Shown here in pieces: positions 59,480-64,000 of a stretch of DNA of 64,000 nucleotides. The number at the start of each line of letters is the position of its first letter. The first letter of the stretch is position 1. The position numbers and the translations under genes were made by a program. A model generated the notes under the pieces. That model was not told the origin of the DNA, did not search any database, and was given only the letters and a program-made list of their open reading frames with translations. The DNA is from Phyllostachys edulis (lineage: Eukaryota > Streptophyta > Magnoliopsida > Poales > Poaceae): positions 2,300,221 through 2,364,220 of the forward strand of contig CM070568.1 of the NCBI GenBank assembly GCA_036346405.1, read 5' to 3'.

Positions 59480-59490
59480 GCCAACGGTCG
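59480..59490. promoter_or_regulatory. MSA-like element upstream of CDKB1
   Basis: GCCAACGGTCG contains the AACGG core of the M-specific activator (YCYAACGGYYA; about 9 of 11 positions). It sits about 220 bp upstream of the ATG, and three-repeat MYB proteins bind it in either orientation. It fits G2/M transcription of a B-type CDK, but the core is short and it may be chance. Confidence 0.4.
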
Positions 59491-60205
59491 AGTCGCGGCG
59501 CCCATTCCATCGACAACAACTGGGGCCAGGGCCCACTCTGCATAGGCTCCGGTCAACTAGAGCTGATCGGCGCGTCGAATCTCCAAACAATTCCACTAAC
59601 CGCGCATCAGGTGGGTTTTGTTACGCCTAACGATGGATAATGAACTGCGCCCATTCTAAGAAATTACTATCCAAAACCCATGTTCTTTTTAATCGCAAAA
59701 AAATAAAATAAAAAACTGTGTCCATTTTCCATGTAGTTTTAAAAACAACTTGGTCAGTGTTTCATCTGAAATCACTTGCAACGCTGAAGAGTTCTCAATT
59801 TCTCATGCATCTGAAAGCTGTAAAGGAGAGCATTGCAGACTTCAGGGAACAAGTTTTCGTAAGCAGCAGCATGACCCTGGTGAACATAACTAGTACGTGA
59901 TTTGCAAGGACATAAGAATGTAATCTTCCAATGGTCACTACTCAGTCATACTACAATGCACACTTAACCATGCAATATTCAGGACCCGATTCCCTTCATA
60001 GCCGGCAAAACACACAAGGCATTTGAAGATCACAAATAGATTAACTTATTCACATAGCAATACATAAGGGGAAATTAAAAAAAATACACCGCTGATAGCT
60101 ACAATCGTAGCCCACTTCAATTCATCATAGAACTAACTATGCGGCCTTAATTTCATCCAAAAAATGACCAGACGAGCAAAGAAACTTGAGAGCTTGAAGC
60201 GTCCC

Positions 60206-63169
60206 TCAACTCCTCGATGAAACCGAGACTGAGCCCTCGAACGCAGACCCCATGTGGCTGATGACAAACCCGTAAATCTTGCGCTTTAACCGCTCAATCT
60301 TCTCCTTGGTTGTCTCCTCTTCTGCAATCTTCCCAACCCCATCCAACCAGTCGCTGATCTTCTTGAACTGTGACAGAACCATCGTTATGTGACTGCCCTG
60401 CTTTCCCCTACTTGCAACATCCTGATCTTCAAACAGGTGGAAGCCTACATCCATTGCCTCGTCCACGAACTTCAAGAACCACATATGCATCTCACGCCAC
60501 AAGGTCTTAGCAAGCTCAACTGTTTCGTTCATGCCCTGAGTTTTACTCCATGTGCAGCTCGCTGCAGGGCTTGGTGAGACCTTGGACTGGACTTTTGCAC
60601 AAGCTCCATGTGATTGCCTCTTGGACAAGCTTGTTCTTGGTGGTTCCACTGAAGGAGCCTTGGGCTTATCAGCGCTCTTCTTCTGAGAGATGGATTCAGT
60701 GCTGTTGATTAGTTTGAGGACCTCCAGATCAGTTGCTAATGCTGCTTCAACCCAATGAGTAGTTGATTTCTCCCAGAATGTAGCTTCATCAGCTCCATTG
60801 GTGGTTATAGACTCAGCAATTTTCTTCCACTTGAGAGTATCTTCATAGACAACAAGGAAAAGGTCCACTGTTGGGAGTGGATTGAAAGCCTTGGACGAAG
60901 AACAAAGTTCAGAAAACTTGCTGTAGACAGCGATAAGCACAATGTTACAATCGTCACATTCAACTGAATGACATACAGAGATTTTGGTTTCAGATGAAAA
61001 AAAGATGGGCTCTCAATTACCTTAGGTTCCTTATAACTGATTCAGTGACCAATGCCTCTTGTAAAGCATCAGCTGCAGCAGTTGCTGCCGCATCTCTCCG
61101 TTCAACAGCTTCCTGTAAATTCAGTAAACGATGATGTTAGAACTTAGATGGAATTCAGTAAAGAACCAAAGAATTGACACTGTTAGCAAGAGGAATTGAA
61201 TGCTACCTTCCCAATCTTTGAAAGTTTATCAGAAACTGCATCCAATGGAACGCTGCCATCGGTCCATTTAGGATCATGAAGTATAATTTTTGGAGCCACA
61301 GCTTTCGTCTTTGCTGCAGTAGACTCTACATCAACAGATGAATCATCATTACTGGACAGTTCGGTTGTAGCATCACTCATTTGCCGTGACAATGCTTCCT
61401 GAAGATACAGATGAAGGTAAATTTTCATTGCACTGGTAAATGACTTTCCGATAAACAAATTGCCGTTGGTGCTTAAACATACAGGCCATATACACATGCT
61501 ACCCTGAGCAAATGCAGAATAAATAAGTAGTACACAGAACAACAAATGACTAGTACTCAGTTCTATTTGTATCCAACATACACGTCAGGGCATCGTAAGA
61601 ACTCTACAATAATATGGCGAGACAGCACTGCATTTTTTTTCCTTTCATTTATATCATGTACATTAGTCACAACTCACAAGCACCGTTAGATATGTACTTT
61701 CACCACAAACTGCACACACATGAAATAGCCTTGCCCGATTGTCGGATCCATTTACTGTAGCTAAAATGAAAAGAATCATACCTGACAAAATGACCAGCAA
61801 TCCACCACTATTAGTCAATTAGCCTTCCAAGATTTTTTTTTTAATTTGCATAACCAAATTTCTTACGTGCGCATACGTGTTCAAAAGCCAATTTCAATTT
61901 AACATGCTGTTAACTAAACTCATGCAATTGAATTTTTTGCCACTACTCTAGTGATATGCGCTGATAAAATGCATTGCACCAACATCTACATGTATATGCC
62001 AACCAAGCAAGCCCAATGTTAAGATTCCAATTTTAACACGATGTAACATGATCCCTGACCTGAGTCCTCAGAATGGTATGCTTGCCCACCTTGCCCCTGG
62101 ATTTCATCACAGAGCCTGCCGCCGCCACCGCAAGGGCCATTGACGAATCGTCCCAGCTCTTCCTCCCCGGTTTCATGGCCGAGGCGTTCGCCAAGTCTGT
62201 GATCTTCGAGATACCAGCCACCAACACCCCGACCTTCTTCTTGGTGCTCCCTTCTCCCGACAGCCGCCGCGACCGCGAACTAGGCGATAAGGATGCCCGC
62301 CTCCCACCGACTGTGGGAGACGCCGCTCCCCTCCTCCCTCCTGCGGGCGACGGCTGGCGGTACCTTGATGGAACGACAATCGCCGGCTCCCTCGCCACCC
62401 TGCGGTTCTCATCTTTAGCCGCAGCAAGGCTCGGCACCACACACTTGGACGGCGCCGGCGACGACGACCTGGACGCACCCCTGACCGCAGGTGAGGACGC
62501 TCGGGACGCGCCCTTGACCGAGGGCGACGACGCCCGTGTCCCGCCCTTCACCGAAGGCGACGGATCTCGCTGCTTGGATGGCGCCGGAGACGAAAACCGC
62601 CGCTTGACGGCCGAACCGCCCGGCGGCGCCGCGGCCTCGGAGACGTTCTTGGGAGCAAGAACCGTCCTTTTGACGGCGCCTGTTGTATCGGACGGTGGCA
62701 CATTGCTGGAACTGGATGGCATGAGCGGCGGCGCAGCGTCGGACGGGGAGGCCGGCTGGATGACGTAGCCGCGGGAGCAGGCGGCGGGGCGGGCGACGAG
62801 GGGCTCGGGGTTGCCGACGAAGGAGACGGAGCGGGAGGACGGGACAGGTCGGAGGCCGACCGCGCGGGGGACCGGGCGAGCGAAGCAGAGGCGGTCGAGG
62901 TGGACGAGGTGTCCGACGAGGTGGGGGCGCTCGGAGAGGAGGGCGTCGGCGTCGGTGGGGGAGAGCTGGACGTAGGTGGAGTGGAGGCCGTCGGAGAGCT
63001 GGAGGAGGAAGCCGTTGGAGGGCCAGAGGGAGTCGGAGGTGGAGGCGGTGAGGGCGGGGACGACGGCGGTGACCTGGAGGGCCGGGGAGCGGTGCTCGCC
63101 GGCGACGCGCTCGTCGGTGTGCATCGCCTGGAGCAGCTTGAGCAGCACGCCCGGCGTGACGGTCGCCAT
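60206..63169 (-). CDS. DUF936 family protein
   Basis: Four exons: 62060-63169, 61207-61398, 61021-61112 and 60206-60920. All have GT-AG borders with matching phases, giving 702 aa. The N-terminal domain (MATVTPGVLLKLLQAMHTDE..VAGEHRSPALQV..VPAL.., then FLLQLSDGLHSTYVQLSPTD and RPVPRAVGLRPVPSSR) is the diagnostic plant DUF936 region. A Ser/Pro/Arg-rich linker (about residues 140-350, with SSPSVKGASRASSPAVRGAS repeats) looks disordered. The C-terminal half is helical (TTHWVEAALATDLEVLKLIN, QFKKISDWLDGVGKIAEEET). DUF936 proteins have no established enzymatic role, and some have been linked to microtubules or phragmoplasts (uncertain). Nothing is broken. Confidence 0.92.
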
Positions 63170-63664
63170 GGCTGCCGGGGGAGTGAGGCGATCGAGAGGA
63201 AAAGAAATAGGAAATTTGTTGAGAGAGTAAAATGAGGAATCGGAGAGATTTGGCTTCGGGGGTCAGTGGGTCACTCACCGTGGCGTGAGGAGAGAGAGAG
63301 ACGTTGCGTTGGGCGAGCGCATGCGCAGCGAGTGAGGAAGAGAGAGAGTTTCAAATTTCAAACGGCCCGCCTCCCTCCCTCCCTCTCCACGTAGCGACAG
63401 GATGGGTGCCTAACCATGTGACAGACAGGTGGGGTACTCGTAGGTGGGGCCCGCTGTCAGTGCAGTAGACAGACGCGGAGTCCTATGACATTTGGGGCCC
63501 GAGCACGAGCAGTGAGTGAGGATGCGTGTACGGTACAGATGGAGATGGGCCTCTACTGCACACAGATTTCTTCTAAACAACAAATCATGACGCCCTAAGG
63601 GGATGCAGGCATGCAACGCTTTCATCTCCATTTCCTTTTTTCTTCTCGTCAACCGATGTTTAAG
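63170..63664. other. Upstream region of the DUF936 gene
   Basis: Holds (GA)n runs (about 63285-63300, 63340) and GC-rich promoter sequence. No additional gene seen. Confidence 0.45.
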
Positions 63665-63985
63665 TTTTTTTTATTAATTAACTATTTTTTAAATTTTATT
63701 TTAAAATTAACCTCCATGAATTTTATTTGTAATTCTAATCCCTTTGGTTATGTCATAACATAAGTCCGCTAAAATAGTATTTTTTATCACGCCACTGACC
63801 AAACAACGCTATCACGCTACGAGTGGTGGCATGATAAGAGTTTGCCTAAATATGGGTGACGTAACAATGTTGTTTTGTCACGCCACTGATGGTGATATAA
63901 TCAAAAGAGTCAGAATTAGAAATAAAGTTCGTGAAAATTAACTTTAAAATAAATTTTAAAAATAGATTAATTAATAAAAAAAATC
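63665..63985. mobile_element. MULE-type MITE, second copy, complete
   Basis: About 321 bp. Near-matching inverted ends of about 50 bp read TTTTTTTATTAATTAACTAT and, inverted from 63985, GATTTTTTTTATTAATTAAT. Flanks ATGTTTAAG (63656-63664) and ATATTTAAG (63986-63994) are a 9-bp duplication with one change, as for Mutator-like elements. The centre has TCACGCCACTGA/TATCACGC words like the copy at 55005-55339. Confidence 0.7.
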
Positions 63986-64000
63986 ATATTTAAGCAGCTG

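Larger units (their letters stand above)
59261..60205. other. Gap between CDKB1 and the DUF936 gene
   Basis: The first 300 bp are GC-rich promoter/5' UTR of CDKB1. 59640-60205 is AT-rich and holds the 3' UTR of the DUF936 gene. No other gene. Confidence 0.5.

Noticed and set aside
58915..59556. 213-codon ORF overlapping CDKB1 exon 1 and its promoter
   Set aside because: A shifted frame of the GC-rich first exon. The kinase frame explains the sequence.
62415..63278. 287-codon ORF overlapping DUF936 exon 1
   Set aside because: A frame shadow rich in Pro/Arg/His. DUF936 is conserved in the other frame and has the splice chain.
1..64000. CRISPR array, operons, bacterial promoters or terminators
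   Set aside because: The window is plant nuclear DNA with spliced genes. The tandem repeats lack spacer diversity and are ordinary minisatellites.

Overview
The window is nuclear DNA of a grass (Poaceae). Seven spliced or single-exon plant genes have GT-AG introns and clear plant families. Between them lie grass-style transposable elements: LTR retrotransposons primed by initiator tRNA-Met, Tourist, hAT and Mutator-like elements, and gene fragments. All identifications come from reading the sequence. No database search was made, so names are by family resemblance.

Layout. 1-3.3 kb: AT-rich intergenic DNA with a probable LINE scrap. 3.3-6.3 kb (-): a six-exon coiled-coil protein gene. 7-13 kb: exon-like scraps, an LTR-type non-coding block, a CACTA-like terminus, and the 5' part of a copia element interrupted by a hAT MITE. 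14.1-15.2 kb (-): the broken remains of an LRRC40-like gene. It is cut by a 5.8-kb non-coding gypsy-type element (15.3-21.1 kb) with paired LTRs, a CCTAC target duplication and several internal tandem arrays. 22.2-30.2 kb (+): a chloroplast-type alpha/beta hydrolase gene whose first intron holds a complete but decayed 5.3-kb copia element on the opposite strand. 31.8-35.7 kb: a Tourist-like element split by a 3.4-kb solo LTR-like sequence. 37.4-40.6 kb (+): an intact five-exon CYP714-type cytochrome P450. 40.9-49.4 kb: a tRNA-Leu-like sequence, a hAT element, and three decayed gene remnants (an unrecognised plant protein, EXO70, and an IAA-amino-acid hydrolase). 49.9-50.5 kb (-): an intact single-exon LEA_2/NHL protein. 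50.7-55.0 kb: a 4.3-kb Mutator-like element, with long terminal inverted repeats and a 10-bp target duplication, that carries a decayed plant-mobile-domain (PMD) gene instead of a transposase. 56.6-59.3 kb (-): an intact seven-exon CDKB1-type cyclin-dependent kinase. 60.2-63.2 kb (-): an intact four-exon DUF936 gene. A second copy of the MITE found at 55.0 kb ends the window.

The intact genes do not form one pathway. They are housekeeping or regulatory genes: mitotic CDK, P450 probably acting on gibberellin-type diterpenoids, plastid hydrolase, membrane LEA_2 protein, DUF936 protein and coiled-coil protein. They are spaced by successive transposon insertions, several of which can be ordered by their nesting. 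The most distinctive feature is the PMD-bearing Mutator-like element, with palindromic CTATCGCC/GGCGATAG arrays just inside both termini. I found no convincing new enzyme system.
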